NCBI GenBank assembly: GCA_037176885.1
Contig: JAWWNJ010000052.1
Coordinates: forward strand, 248,001 to 312,000
Direction: 5' to 3'
Origin: Favolaschia claudopus
Taxonomy: Eukaryota > Basidiomycota > Agaricomycetes > Agaricales > Mycenaceae
DNA length: 64,000 nt
This document shows, piece by piece, positions 22,613 through 33,397 of this stretch. Each line of letters starts with the position of its first letter. Within the stretch, counting starts at the first letter, position 1. Below the pieces are notes generated by a model, which was not told the origin of the DNA, made no database searches, and worked only from the letters and a program-made list of their open reading frames with translations. Both the position numbers and the translations under genes were made by a program.

Positions 22613-24414
22613 CTGTGCACGTAGAACGTGTCATAGCTTATTGGAGCCGGACTCTCAAGTCGGCGGAAAGGAACTATAGTGCTACCGAGCGCGAGGCGCT
22701 GGGAGCAAAGGAAGCGCTGGTTCGCTTCCAGCCTTTCATAGAGGGAGAACAGATAATCCTTGTCACGGACCACGCTGCGCTTCAATGGGCGCGCGTTTAT
22801 GAGAACGCGAACCGGCGATTAGCGGCGTGGGGGGCAGTCTTTGCGGCATACCCGGGCCTCAAAATCATACACAGGCCAGGGCGCGTGCATTCTAACGTAG
22901 ACCCGCTGTCAAGATTGCCGCGAACGCCGCCGCATGAATCGCCTGTCGTAAATGATCCCTACTTCAAGAGCCGATATGTCGAGGAGGCTCCCAGTCCCGA
23001 TAAAATCCTCACTCCGTCGCACTTCCAAAAGGGCAAGGATGAACTTCTGTATTTCATTGATGCAGACTGGAAGGCTCGTCTATGCATCCCGGCCTCTAAG
23101 GTCCGATGGATCATGCGCTGGTTGCATGAATCTGCACATGAAAGTGCGCATGCGGGACCATATAAGTTTGAGAATAGGCTCAGAGAGCTATTCTTTTGGC
23201 CCTCCCTGCATAAGGACGCGGAGGAATTTGCTACTTCTTGCGACGTCTGTCAGAAAATATCGCAAGAAGATGGGCGGTTTGAGACCTGCTCATGTGCCCC
23301 CTCGCCCCTTCGCCACCGTCTCCCTCGACTTAATCACGGGGTTGCCTCCCTCAGGGCCCGAGAAGTTTACTGCCATCTTGGTTATCGTCGACAAGCTCAC
23401 GCGTTTTGCGATCATGATACCGACACACACCCAACTATCGCAGGAAGGCTTTGCTAAGTTCTTCGTAGACTACTTCGTGAACGTCTACGGGATGCCTGAG
23501 CGCATTATTGCTGATCGTGACAAGCGTTGGGCGACGGCTTTCTGGCGTTCGGTGGTCGCACAGTACGGTAGTGTTATGGCTCTCTCGTCTGCCCATCATC
23601 TTCAAACGGATGGGCAGACCGAGATTCTGAACGTCACCATCGAACAAGTGCTGCGGGCTTATGTCGCCAAGGACCGGGCGTCTTGGGCAAGATGGTTGAA
23701 AGAAATTGCGTTCGCCTACAATTCCAATGTACACTCCTCCCCTATTCGCCCAACTTCTTGCTGTTTGGATACCATCCGCGAGGCGCAGCGGGGCTGCTGC
23801 ATGCGGAGGGTGACCCTGTCGTTTGCCCTTTCCTGCCTAGTCAGAAGGGCGAAGACTTCATAGAAGCGCTGGAGAGTCATTGCCAGGCCGCCAGGGACGC
23901 GGTTGTTTTAGCTCAGGAACGACGGGCTCGAGCCTACAACAAGAAAAGACGTCCGGTGGAGTCTATTGAGGAGGGAGACTACGTGCTGGTTAACCCCCAC
24001 TCCCTCGAGTTAGTGGATGTGGAGGGCACGGGAAAGAAGTTGGTGTAGCGCACCATTGGACCGTTTGAAGTTACGGAGAAAATCAACCCGGTGGTCTACA
24101 GAATTCGCCTGCCGGACACGTACCCTATGCATCCCGTCATTAATCTGGAACATCTGAGGAAGTACCACGTCTCTAAGGATGAATTTGGGCCTCGTACTAC
24201 TCTTCCGGACACACGCGACTACCTCACGGCTACGGAGCAATATGTTGTGGAAGCTATCTTAGGCCATAAAACTCGGTCTAGGAAGAAAGGCAACCAGAGG
24301 ATGTTTCGAGTACGTTGGCAGGGCTTCGGACCCGCCGACGATACCTGGGTCTCTGAGCTGGACCTCAGAAACGGGCCGGACCTCAAACGCGAATACTTAA
24401 ATTTACATACATAA
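22613..24414 (+). pseudogene. pol, second part: RNase H end, integrase, chromodomain
   Basis: Resumes RNase H (YSATEREALGAKEAL; LVTDHAALQWA). The integrase zinc-binding region follows (HESAHAGPYKFENRLRELFF, then CDVCQ near 23245). A frameshift near 23260 enters the catalytic core: first Asp in VSLDLITGLP, second in IIADRDKRW, Glu in TDGQTEILN (about 23612). Another frameshift near 23730, then TAG 24046 in place of a likely Gln codon. The C-terminus is a chromodomain: YVVEAILGHKTR, FRVRWQGFGPADDTW, ending KREYL (24238-24405). The chromodomain marks this as a chromovirus; in this group it guides integration toward heterochromatin. Confidence 0.88.
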
Positions 24415-24536
24415 ATTACCTTTTGTTTAATAGTCGGACGGTTCGGCCGAAGTTCCGAATGTCTTACGTACGTGTGAATTTGTACTTCGTGTTTTTCGTA
24501 CCTACTGTACTCTCTCCTCTCCACACTCTCGCTCGG

Positions 24537-27500
24537 GCTTGAGCGCGTTTTTGAACGCGATCTTGCTTGGGCTCTCGGATCTATTGCTCTACTACCCACA
24601 GCTCTATCCTCCACCCATCTCGGGCCGGTGCGTTCGTACAGACGAAAGGGAGCGCGTCCCGGACGCGACACCGACGACCTTGCCCCTCCTGCTTCGCCAA
24701 CCCCGCGCTCGATCATGACGGCCCCTCCCGACTACCGCGCAACGTTCCCGCGATACTCGGGGATGCGACAAAGCTGCACAGCTGGCTATTACGAGACACC
24801 CCAAGGGTACTCGGGAATGATATTCGGGCTGCGGAGGATCCTCTCAATAACCTCTCGCATCGTAAAGAAAGAAGGGCAAACCTGGGAATTGTGGTCCCCG
24901 AACTCGAAGCAGACCCCATTCTTGCCGGGATGTAAGATTCTGGGGCTGCTTCCGGCGATACCGACGACACCTGTAGCGCGTCGATATGACGGTCACTTTG
25001 GAAGGTTCGATTGTCTTTACTCCCCTCAATACTCGGCCGAACACACCCCTCATTGGCCCTTCATCCGTCGCCCGCATCTCGTAACCCCGGACGGTTTCGC
25101 TTACTCCGCGTACGAGCCACTAATGCGGCAGTGGGTCGTCGACCAAAGCGACCCATGCCAAGGACGCTTCCGCCCCGACTACTTGGGCCTACATGAACGC
25201 TGCTAAAGGTTTCCTACGGCCGGGCTCCTCCACTTGGGAGAAACGGCCTCGATATGCGGACGCCACGCGGATCGCAGAGTTTGCAGAGACGGGGTACTGG
25301 TGTGACGCGGTGGATAAGGGAATTAAGGGAATGGGAGTCCAACGGGGATTGCGAGAGAAAGAAGGCTGGCTCACTATGGTACACTCGCGAATGTCGATCG
25401 ACCGTCTTCAACTGGAGGATCTGCGAGAACTGGAGCTTCCCCCGGCCGACGACCGTTACATCGGCGTATGGGCCAATGGGCTTCAGGAAGGATCAGTGCT
25501 TCGATACATGTGTGCGGGCGTCCCCTGCTTCATTGTCCACTCGTATGCGGCTGAGGATCGAACCCGCGCCGACGTGTATCCCGGCACTCGCAGCTGCTCT
25601 GACTTCGTCGTAGGCACCGATATAACAATTTTGCTACGAGAAGGGCCCTACCAACAGCTAGCCCGGAAGGACACCGGCAGACTGGACGCGGTGGAACGCA
25701 AGGAGGAAGGAAGCCTCTGTCCCATGAGGGCGACCCCCGAGCACGAGCAATATTCCTCCTCGTTGTACCTGGAGCAGCTGGGAATCTTGCAAGCTTCCAA
25801 ACGAGAGGAGAGTATGAAGCTCTTTCGCTTGGACGGATGGCGAGGAGAGAAAATACTAACTCCTGCCGCGAACCCGTCGAACCAGATCTCTCAGCCTCCT
25901 CCATTCCACGCTCTTCTCCTCACCTTCCCCAAGAATTCCCCCGAGACGGGTGATCGATACGCACACCAGGAACCGGAGAAGCGCACGATACATGCTTCCA
26001 GAGTGGATTGGATAGTGCCACCGCCGGTAGAGAAACGGAGGGATGCGGATTGGGGAAAATGGGAATTGGATGTGCTAGGGAGTGGCCGTGAAGCCTTCGT
26101 GTACAGGGGGGCTAAACGCTCGACAGAGGCGGACGAGGAATGGTTTGACCGTGCTAAGGGACGGAGGATTTTCTTGAACGACTACCAGATACCTCCCGGT
26201 GTCGTCAATTCGAAAGTGTTTGGCGCCCCCGTCCCTCATTTTCCTTTCGTTGTGATGGACGGAATCGGGAGGTTGATGAAATCACCTTCGCACTGGATGT
26301 ACCCGAGTCGTCACCCTCAAAACTCCGACGAAGGCAGAAGGGCAAGCTCTCCTAGGCCTGAGGAGCTTCCATTCAAGAGCGGAGGTCAGTTGAAGGGGGA
26401 CGCGGGCGCAAGACGTATGGACGGACCCCAAAGTCGGGAGTAGCGCGTTACTGAACGCCGCAACTCAGCCCTTTCCGTCTATCCCTGCAGCGGGCACGTC
26501 TCAAATTCCTTCGAGCGTCGACAGGGAGGTTGGAACGGTTCAAGGCGAAGCTGGAAAGGAGATACCCGAAGTCGAGATGAGAGGAAGAAGCCTCTCCCGT
26601 AACTCAAGACGCTCCAGCAAAAGAATAGTCCAATCGCCCGCAGGAGCTCGCCCACCTTCCCATGCTCGCTCTCCGTCGCCTCGCCACTCCCGCTCCCATT
26701 CCCGTTCCCGCTCTCGCTCTCACTCCTACTCTCGATCTAGATCTCGTTCACGTTCTCGGCGAGGCTCTTCTCCGCGAGCGCGGCGCTCGCGCCGTTCTCG
26801 CCGCTCTCCTTCTTACTCTAGCTATAGCTCTTCTTACTCTCGATCTCGTTCATATTCTCTATCTCCTAGCTACAAGTCTCACTCAAAACGGATCCACTCC
26901 CGTCGATCCCCTTCTCGTGGCTCCCGAGCCCGGCATCACCGATCTCGCTATTCCGCTCACGTTCTAATTCGAGACATGCACGCAGCTACTCCCGCTCCCG
27001 TCACTCCCGTCGACATCGTTCGCGCTCTCGCACGAGGCACAAGCATTCCCGCCATAGTCGCAGTCGCTCACGCTCTCGCCATCGTCATCGTCACCGCAGA
27101 CGCTCTCATTCGCGGTCTTATCGTCGCTCACGCCACCACCGTCGTTCGCCCTCGTACACCTCGACTAGCTCCAGTGAGTCGCGAGGACCGTCTCATCCCC
27201 CAGCATCAGCGGCGCGCAAGGCCGAAAAGCCTCTATCAGCTCGTCCTCGCCCTCTTGCACAACGCCTGCATTCACCACCCCGTGTTCCGGGCCCCAACGA
27301 AGCCTCGTCATCGCGGCCGCACCCAACGCAGCCTAGAGCCATGGGACAACCTATGGCCTCTAGGCTGCAACCCGCGGCACCGGCCCCACTATTACGACGC
27401 TTAGGCGGGCCATCCCTGGCCTCACGGATTAGCCGCTCTTCCCAATCCCTAGACCCTCGCCTTAGCCCGCGCCACGAATCACTTCTCAAACGTCTCGGAG

Positions 27501-27688
27501 GCCCCTCGAAACCTAGCTCCTCCAAACGAAGAGACCCTTCGCGTGAGGAGGGGGAGCTCTCCGAGGACGAGGAAGCGACGTCTCCGGCCAAGAAAAAGGC
27601 CAAGCGCGGCAACCGGTCGGGTACCAAGCAAAGAACTTCGCGAGCTATTGGGGAGCTGTATCTAGTCTCTTATAAACAGACAATATAA
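24537..27688 (+). pseudogene. Extra 3' ORF of the chromovirus, with SR-rich domain
   Basis: Downstream of pol and inside the LTRs lies a second coding region, preceded by the same leader motif found before gag. The longest frame, 25193-26443, gives 416 residues with compact conserved-looking stretches (YIGVWANGLQEGSVLRYM; GVPCFIVHSYAAEDRTRADV; SSSLYLEQLGILQASK). After a frameshift near 26440 the frame continues into an Arg/Ser dipeptide-rich domain (about 26640-26960, runs of SRSRSRS), then degenerates. 27341-27688 reads as a basic tail with LLRRLGGP/LLKRLGGP repeats. I do not recognise the family. It is not an env: there is no signal peptide or membrane segment. SR domains bind RNA or splicing proteins, so a role in RNA packaging, export or splicing control is possible. 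Confidence 0.55.
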
Positions 27689-28358
27689 ACAAAAACTTCC
27701 TCGTGCCTGCGGTTGTTATATATTAGTCTGTCGCTTCCCACGGTGCGTGGACGGGAGGGTCCCCTTATTATGTAATCTGAAATTTCTCGCGTTCTGTTAC
27801 GCAGTTTGCAACGAGCTCTTCAGCAGTTTCAATATATAATATGAATAAGAGCCCAAGAAGATAACATTTCCCGCTTGAACTGCGGCGAGAGCTTCAGAAT
27901 TCGCAGAGATAAACTGCACTGCGTTGGCCGCCGGCCACGGCCGGCCAATTTGAAACTTTTCTCAAATCGAACTACATTGTAGCAGGTAAGATTATCAAAC
28001 ACCCGGCGACTATTCAGACATACTTTAGGGTGCTTCTGGACCTCGAATCTGCACGGAAGGGTGGGGAGCTACAGTGGAATAGGCGAGAACGGCCGTGGGA
28101 ACAACCTGCCAAACTGAGTGATTATATAATAAGTCGACCCTCCAGGACCGGCCCCGCGGGAACTTCTAGACTAAGCTGTATCGCCAACTAGAGGCGGCTG
28201 AAGCGGCGGAAAGGGATGCAAAGGCGATGATGAATGACGAAGCAATGCAAATGCAAGAGGATGACGATACGGAGCCGATGGAGGAAGACGCAGGCGGATG
28301 AGGATGACGAAAACACTCGCATGGCACCTTAGTAAATCGTAGATGGACACTAGCGCGC
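27689..28358 (+). other. Chromovirus 3' region with a coding relic
   Basis: 27658-27815 is the second copy of the direct repeat found at 11815-11965. Between about 27986 and 28301 one frame (with a 1-nt shift near 28183) reads IIKHPATIQTYFRVLLDLES, then RPWEQPAKLSDYIISRPSRT, then KLYRQLEAAEAAERDAKAMM and an acidic Met-rich tail. This is protein-like but unrecognised and has no start codon. Confidence 0.45.
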
Positions 28359-28368
28359 AGGGGGGCAC
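28359..28368 (+). other. Polypurine tract
   Basis: AGGGGGGCAC lies immediately before the 3' LTR start, where the plus-strand DNA primer is expected. Confidence 0.6.
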
Positions 28369-28773
28369 TGTGATACGGTGTATATATATTTCTTGATAGA
28401 TACGCGGCCGTGGCCACTACTTGTTTACTTACAATTACTTACTTGATATCTTGCGTAGATTGGATAACTTTGATTACATAATATAAATCTTTACTTTGCA
28501 ATCTACTACGATGTGTGAAGACTAAGATATTCATGCTGCGAACCACAGCCCTCGGTTGGACCCCCTGCTTGCCTGAGTATGCGTCTAACTACTCCACGGC
28601 CCCGGTGTTGCAGGGGCTCCGATCGAGGGTAACACGGTCCCTCGTCGCTGGGATACAACGATGGCGAGCGCTCACAACGCGCTCGTCCCACAGCTCCCGA
28701 CCTCTGTGCCTCAAGAGCACAGGTCACCCTCTTCCCTCTTTCCCAAGAAGCCGCCGAAACGACTCGCATCACA
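28369..28773 (+). repeat. 3' LTR of the chromovirus
   Basis: 405 bp, about 98-99 percent identical to the 5' LTR by eye, ending CATCACA, followed by the TTAAA duplication. Confidence 0.92.
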
Positions 28774-29571
28774 TTAAAGAACGGTTAATTAATTAATGCC
28801 TCCGCTTCGCTCCGGCAGCCGGACACGAAAATTGAACTAAAATTGCGACCATGGTCAAAACTGCGTAGATAAATGGCGAGCTTGAGCAATTGAGAAGGGA
28901 TGCCGGTGTTATTCGAATGAGTACTTCAAAGTTCCCCAGTCATTTTGTTCAGAGTTAGATATAGGACGCGACTTGCCAGTGGCCGAACCCTCAAGTAATT
29001 TAAGGCGGTACCATACGGCAATACGGCGCATTGAAACTATTGCAACTTGAGGGGACGCGACCATTTGACGCAACATCGAAAGAACCTTGACAAAGCTTTG
29101 GGCCTGTAGCATCGCTTTTGAAAGTTGAGGCAGCGCCGACTCGACAGAAATCAAGAGGTGTTGAAGAGAACCAGTAGAATCATTATATGATGTTTGAAGT
29201 TTTCGAAAAATCAGTGTCCCGCCTGAGTTCGGGCTCGCTTGACGAGTTCAACGTGGGGGGAGCGGATGGGAAGGAGTGATTGAAGGATGGAGAATTAGCT
29301 TCAATATAATCTGCCTAGACCTGCTTGCGGCGTAGTTCACAGCTATTGCAAAGCTGTTGAGCAGAGAAACGGGAATGTATTCCTAATCCGGCGAGGTCAG
29401 AACGCGAAGGTGGTGAAAATTGTCACTCCGCAGACCGCAGTGATGCGAAAGATGCTGAGTGGAATTAATGAGTGAATGCAGCCAGCTACCTCAAGAGAAA
29501 TTGACGAAATATGACGTGCTGGAAGGAGATAGTGCACCGCCGAGAGAGCATCTCGTTAAAGAACGGTTAAT
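28774..29571. repeat. Repeat copy B (right half of a tandem pair)
   Basis: Starts after TTAAAGAACGGTTAAT with GCCTCCGCTTCGCTCCGG and ends with CATCTCG followed by the same TTAAAGAACGGTTAAT (29556-29571). Copy A ends in CATCTCGTTAAA exactly at the chromovirus. Before that insertion the two copies were therefore directly adjacent. A minus-strand frame (28909-29154) is Leu-rich and looks like a coding relic, unrecognised. Confidence 0.55.
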
Positions 29572-30585
29572 ACGTTTACCGGGACATCAAACTCAGTGAT
29601 CCCGCGGCATATCTCAATGTTCTGACTTATTCCAAAATATTTACGCTCGGCGTCACGCATCAGAGCGGTGCCGAGATGCCGTCGCGTGACCTGATTGCTC
29701 GGTGATCGTTCCCAATCGGGAAACTCACTTTCGTCGGCGGCGGCGCGTTGGCCTCGCTATATTGTGGTTCCAAAAGCATTAATACCTCGGTATGACGTGT
29801 CAATGTATTTGTACTGTGGTCTGAAGGCTTCAGTGAATTAAGACGGGCCGAAATTGGGAGAATCTACTGTAAAATCCGTGTATCTAAGCTGTTAGCCTCA
29901 GTTTTCGGCGGAATCTAGCGTGGCATGCCTGCCAAAAAAAGCTCCTGCATTCATTTCTGAGTCTGTTAGACGTGTAGAGCGTGTTCCGGGTACATGTGTT
30001 GGACAAATAGAAAAGAAACCTCTTTGATTTCCTTTTTGGGATGTTCAACTTCGCTTTGACGCAATTTTACGCCAAATATGCAGCCTCTTTCAAGATTCTG
30101 AGCATACAGTATCATCAAGTGAGTCTATTAGATTATCCCCACAGACTTGTGAGAAAGGAGAGGGCCAGAATAAAGCACATTGAATTTATTTGGCTGCGTA
30201 AGTGAATCTGGGGAGCGTAAGTAGCGTAAGTACTTACGCGGGGAGATCGTAAATTTTGTAAATCGGCCCTCGGCTAAAGGTCCAGGGCTTCCCATACACG
30301 GTATATGACGATAAATCCATCACGCCGCGTAGTGTTATGATCAAAATTTACTTTCTCAACTTACTGCGCCAGTCCGCCTGTTTGCCCGCGTTCAGACGCG
30401 TCTTGAGCGTGTTTTCTAATAGCATGAGCATTAGAATATATTCTACGCTCTTAAAAACGCGTCTTATTGACGTGTACGACACCCAAATCAGCCAACTTAC
30501 ATCACCCCATCAAAACAACACTTGGGTTCAATCTCGAACTTGGGCGTGTACAGAGCCGCACCCACGTCAAGAAACAAGCTTGCTA
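29572..30585. other. Intergenic, nothing recognised
   Basis: No gene or complete repeat identified. A small CGTCACGC/GCGTGACC palindrome-like pair lies at 29652-29692, and GTAAGTA motifs recur near 30198-30240. Confidence 0.4.
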
Positions 30586-31014
30586 TGGTGCGCGTCACTT
30601 AGTCACCGCCTCTCCGTGACAACGCTCACTGTGACCCCCGCTTTTGCCTTAATTTTTATTCCTCTTGCAAAGCGGCTCCTTTTTAACAGAGGAACAACTT
30701 CCCAAGAGGGATTTCCAAAATTTAGATAATTGAAGGAGCTATAAATTTTCACCCCACCCGATTTGGCAGTATACACCAATTCCGATCTTGCTGGCCTCTA
30801 GAACCCTCAATACGAGGGATCTCAAACACCACTCAGGCCATTGCTCAATAAACCCAAATCGCACCAGTATATGCGTCAAAAGTCCACTGAGCACTCAAAA
30901 AGTCCCCAAATCGGTTGAAATCCAGCCTTCAATCAATAGGGTGTTGAAAAAATTTCGGCCTCCGGCCGATTTGGCAGTAGTGCAAAGGAGGCGGTGACTA
31001 AGTGACGCGCACCA
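30586..31014. repeat. MITE, 429 bp, perfect 27-bp TIR, TA-flanked
   Basis: The left end TGGTGCGCGTCACTTAGTC and its exact inverse at the right extend to CACCGCCTC; TA lies at 30584-30585 and 31015-31016. Two internal copies of CGATTTGGCAGTA (30757 and 30966). The first six bases match the ends of 49850-50311, suggesting related transposition machinery. Confidence 0.85.
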
Positions 31015-31294
31015 TAGATGTATATAATTATCTTAGCCCACTCAGCTTCAATAGCAAGTTGAGAGAAGGTTCTGGACGCCAATACTGCGTGAATAATGAG
31101 TATAGAGTATAGTTTGACCCTTTATACAGGGGTCATACCTCTCCAATAGCATGCACAAGTGGCAACAAGCCACTGATTCCAACTGAGTCCGATTTTCTAT
31201 CTCAAGAGGTAGCAACTCAATGTAGAGTCCTTCTCTGCTAATACTTCTCTTACTACTCGTATGAGCAGCATATTGAGTCTCTGAGTTCAGAAAT

Positions 31295-32160
31295 AGAGAG
31301 TTTGCGGTGAGCCGCCAGAAGCCACCTGGCGGCTCTAATGGCATGCGGATTGGAGCGGCTATGCTGTCTGGCGGCTCGTTTGGCGGCTGGTAATGCGAGT
31401 CTATTCTTAGTACTTAGTCATCTATATCTTGAGCCATACACACACGAAGAAAATTGGACCCGAAAATCTGACGCTATCGCGCATTCGAGCCGAAGACTTC
31501 GGTTGATGCTGGAAATTGCTTCAATTCAAAACAATTATGCACGTTTGGACAACGAACTCTCATTGGCTGAAGGTATAGTCAAGTATGCAAGGTACACAAC
31601 CACTACCCAACCGCTAAGGACCGCGCGCGACGAGCCGCTGAACGAGCCGCCACATGACGTAGCCGCTCCAATCCGCATGCCGTTAGAGCCGCCAGGTGGC
31701 TTCTGGCGACTCACCGCAAACTCTCTATTACCGTTAGAGCCACCTGGCGGCTCTAATGGCATGCGGCCGCCGGCTATGCTGTCTGGCGGCTCGTTTGGCG
31801 GCTGGTAAGACTGGTTCAAATTTGGTTTTGCGAGTGTATTCTTAGTACTTAGTCATCTATATATTGAACCATACACACACGAAGAAAATTGGATCTGAAA
31901 ATCTGACGCTATCACACATTCGAGCCGAAGACTTCGGTTGACGCTGGAAATTGCTTCAATTCAAAACAATTATGCACGTTTGGACAACGAACTCTCATTG
32001 GCCGAAGGTATAGTCAAGTATGCAAGGTACCCAACCTCAAAATTGTGCTAAGGACCGCGCGCAATGAGTCGCTGAACCAGCCGCCACATGACGTAGCCGC
32101 TCCAATCCGCATGCCGTCGGAGCCACTAGGTGGCTTCTGGCGGCTCACCGCAAACTCTCT
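31295..32160. repeat. Dimeric MITE, AGAGAG family, AAT duplication
   Basis: A full copy (31295-31726, both inverted ends) is followed after about 10 bp by a second copy that lacks its outer left end and runs to 32160. AAT flanks the whole unit (31292-31294 and 32161-32163), not the first copy alone, so the dimer looks like one insertion event. Confidence 0.8.
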
Positions 32161-33067
32161 AATAATATAGCTATATGGTTCCTTGAGCTCAGGAATGAAC
32201 CATGTATGTATATTGCCTTGTTTCTCGCGAAAAACCCTCATAAAACATTAACTTTTGTCCCAGTAGGTAACTATAGACTATAATGACTCATCAATCGAGA
32301 TTGGCTTCTAATTAGAGCACCCAGCATGAAAGGGCACACTTTGTTTCCTGAACAGGAAATATATTGACAGCTGATGGGATTGTGATGCCGACTCGGCGAT
32401 TTAAGTACCGTGACGTGACATATTTACTGATCCAAACGTAGATATAAGCAGATAAAGAGACTTACTCCGGCCCACTGCGTGGTGCCAGCGCCGCCGCGAG
32501 GCCCGCTGCGCGGCGCTATCTTGTGCCGCGGGTGTTTGATACTTTAGATGTGGTGGAAGGGCCACACCAATTAAAGCCGACGCGGAAAGTGTGATGATTG
32601 TCCCTTGTGATGTCACACTTATCGGGGCGAGTTCGAATTCCCAGCCACGCCACCACTGGCAAAAAGCTAGAAAACCCGATGTCTCCCGTCTACTTACCGG
32701 GAAGCCAACAATGGTTAAACGAGGTAGCAAAAAAAGAGAATCACTTGATTACACTTGGAAAGAGACATATTTTTAGCACAGAGGCAGTTGTTGAGGCAGA
32801 AAACAAGCAGCATATGTAGCGTCTCTCAATTGTATTATCTATCAGGCGTCAAGTCTCAGTCAATTGCCATTCGAGCAGAAGCCCCGTGGATGGCGAGATG
32901 CGCAACACTGTGGGGAGAAAACCTACTTGGGCCGAGTAGGGACCTACTCGGACTGAGCATTCCCTACTCCGCATGAGTAGGTTTGGATCTGAGTAGTTTT
33001 GACCTACTCAACCCGAGTGGGCTCGACCCACTTGGCATAAATCTACTTGTTGCGAGTGGGTTCCGGG
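32161..33067. other. Intergenic with CTACTCG-motif cluster
   Basis: No gene. Between 32920 and 33060 the motif CTACTYG or its inverse CRAGTAG occurs about eight times, making overlapping palindromes. It could be the subterminal region of another DNA element starting near 32910 (ACACTGTGGGGAG). A GC-rich patch (32465-32535) carries GCGCCGCCGCG. Confidence 0.4.
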
Positions 33068-33297
33068 AGTAATATGCGCTCCGCTGGAAAGTCCGTTGGC
33101 GGACAACGTTGGACAACGCTGGACGCTGGCGGACACTGGCGGACAGCGTCTCACGGTGTCGACCACTGACGGCAGCGTGTTCCGTTAATTTCCGTTGGTT
33201 CCCACCGTGCCACATCATTCTCCGACTTCCACTGGAATCCAGCGTAAACCACTGTAGACTGGCGGAATCCACTGGACATTGCTGAAATCTGTTTCAA
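33068..33297. repeat. Left terminal repeat region of the KDZ-associated element
   Basis: Contains the terminal AGTAATATGCGC, then dense GGCGGACA/TGGACAACG motifs (33090-33150) and ACTGGAATCCAGC (about 33230), GGCGGAATCCACTGG (about 33262). The motif set recurs at the right end. Confidence 0.6.
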
Positions 33298-33397
33298 GAA
33301 CTCCTTATAGTGAATGGCGCCATTTTGTCAATTTAAAAATGCATGATTTCTCGGCACTTCCCCCACCTTCTTCCTCCCAACTTCCTCCAAGTCTGTG

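Larger units (their letters stand above)
11236..28773 (+). mobile_element. Ty3/gypsy chromovirus, complete with both LTRs, inactive
   Basis: Two direct LTRs of 407 and 405 bp (TGTGATACGG ... CATCACA) bound the element, with the 5-bp target duplication TTAAA at 11231-11235 and 28774-28778. A primer-binding-site-like TGG follows the 5' LTR and a polypurine tract precedes the 3' LTR. The order is gag, protease, reverse transcriptase, RNase H, integrase, chromodomain, then an extra ORF. The LTRs differ by about five substitutions and one 2-nt indel, so insertion was fairly recent. Yet gag-pol has at least four in-frame stops and several frameshifts, and 3.9 kb of DNA-transposon sequence splits RNase H. 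Total length is 17.5 kb. Confidence 0.9.

Noticed and set aside
24628..25206. 192-codon ORF before the chromovirus extra ORF as a separate gene
   Set aside because: Protein-like stretches alternate between frames (for example LGNDIRAAEDPLNNLSHRKE in another frame), indicating one frameshifted coding region rather than a distinct gene.
25540..25580. tRNA gene suggested by a minus-strand GGGTTCGATCC B-box-like sequence
   Set aside because: No A box, acceptor pairing or cloverleaf around it, and it lies inside the coding part of the chromovirus extra ORF.
28774..29571. 16-bp identical sequence (TTAAAGAACGGTTAAT) on both sides of repeat copy B read as a LINE/SINE target duplication
   Set aside because: Copy A also ends in CATCTCGTTAAA at the chromovirus junction, so the 16-mer is better explained as the shared tail of tandem copies. 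No poly-A tail or promoter boxes are seen.
32628..32645. tRNA/SINE B box (GAGTTCGAATTCC)
   Set aside because: Flanking bases do not form a T stem and no A box is found 30-60 bp upstream.
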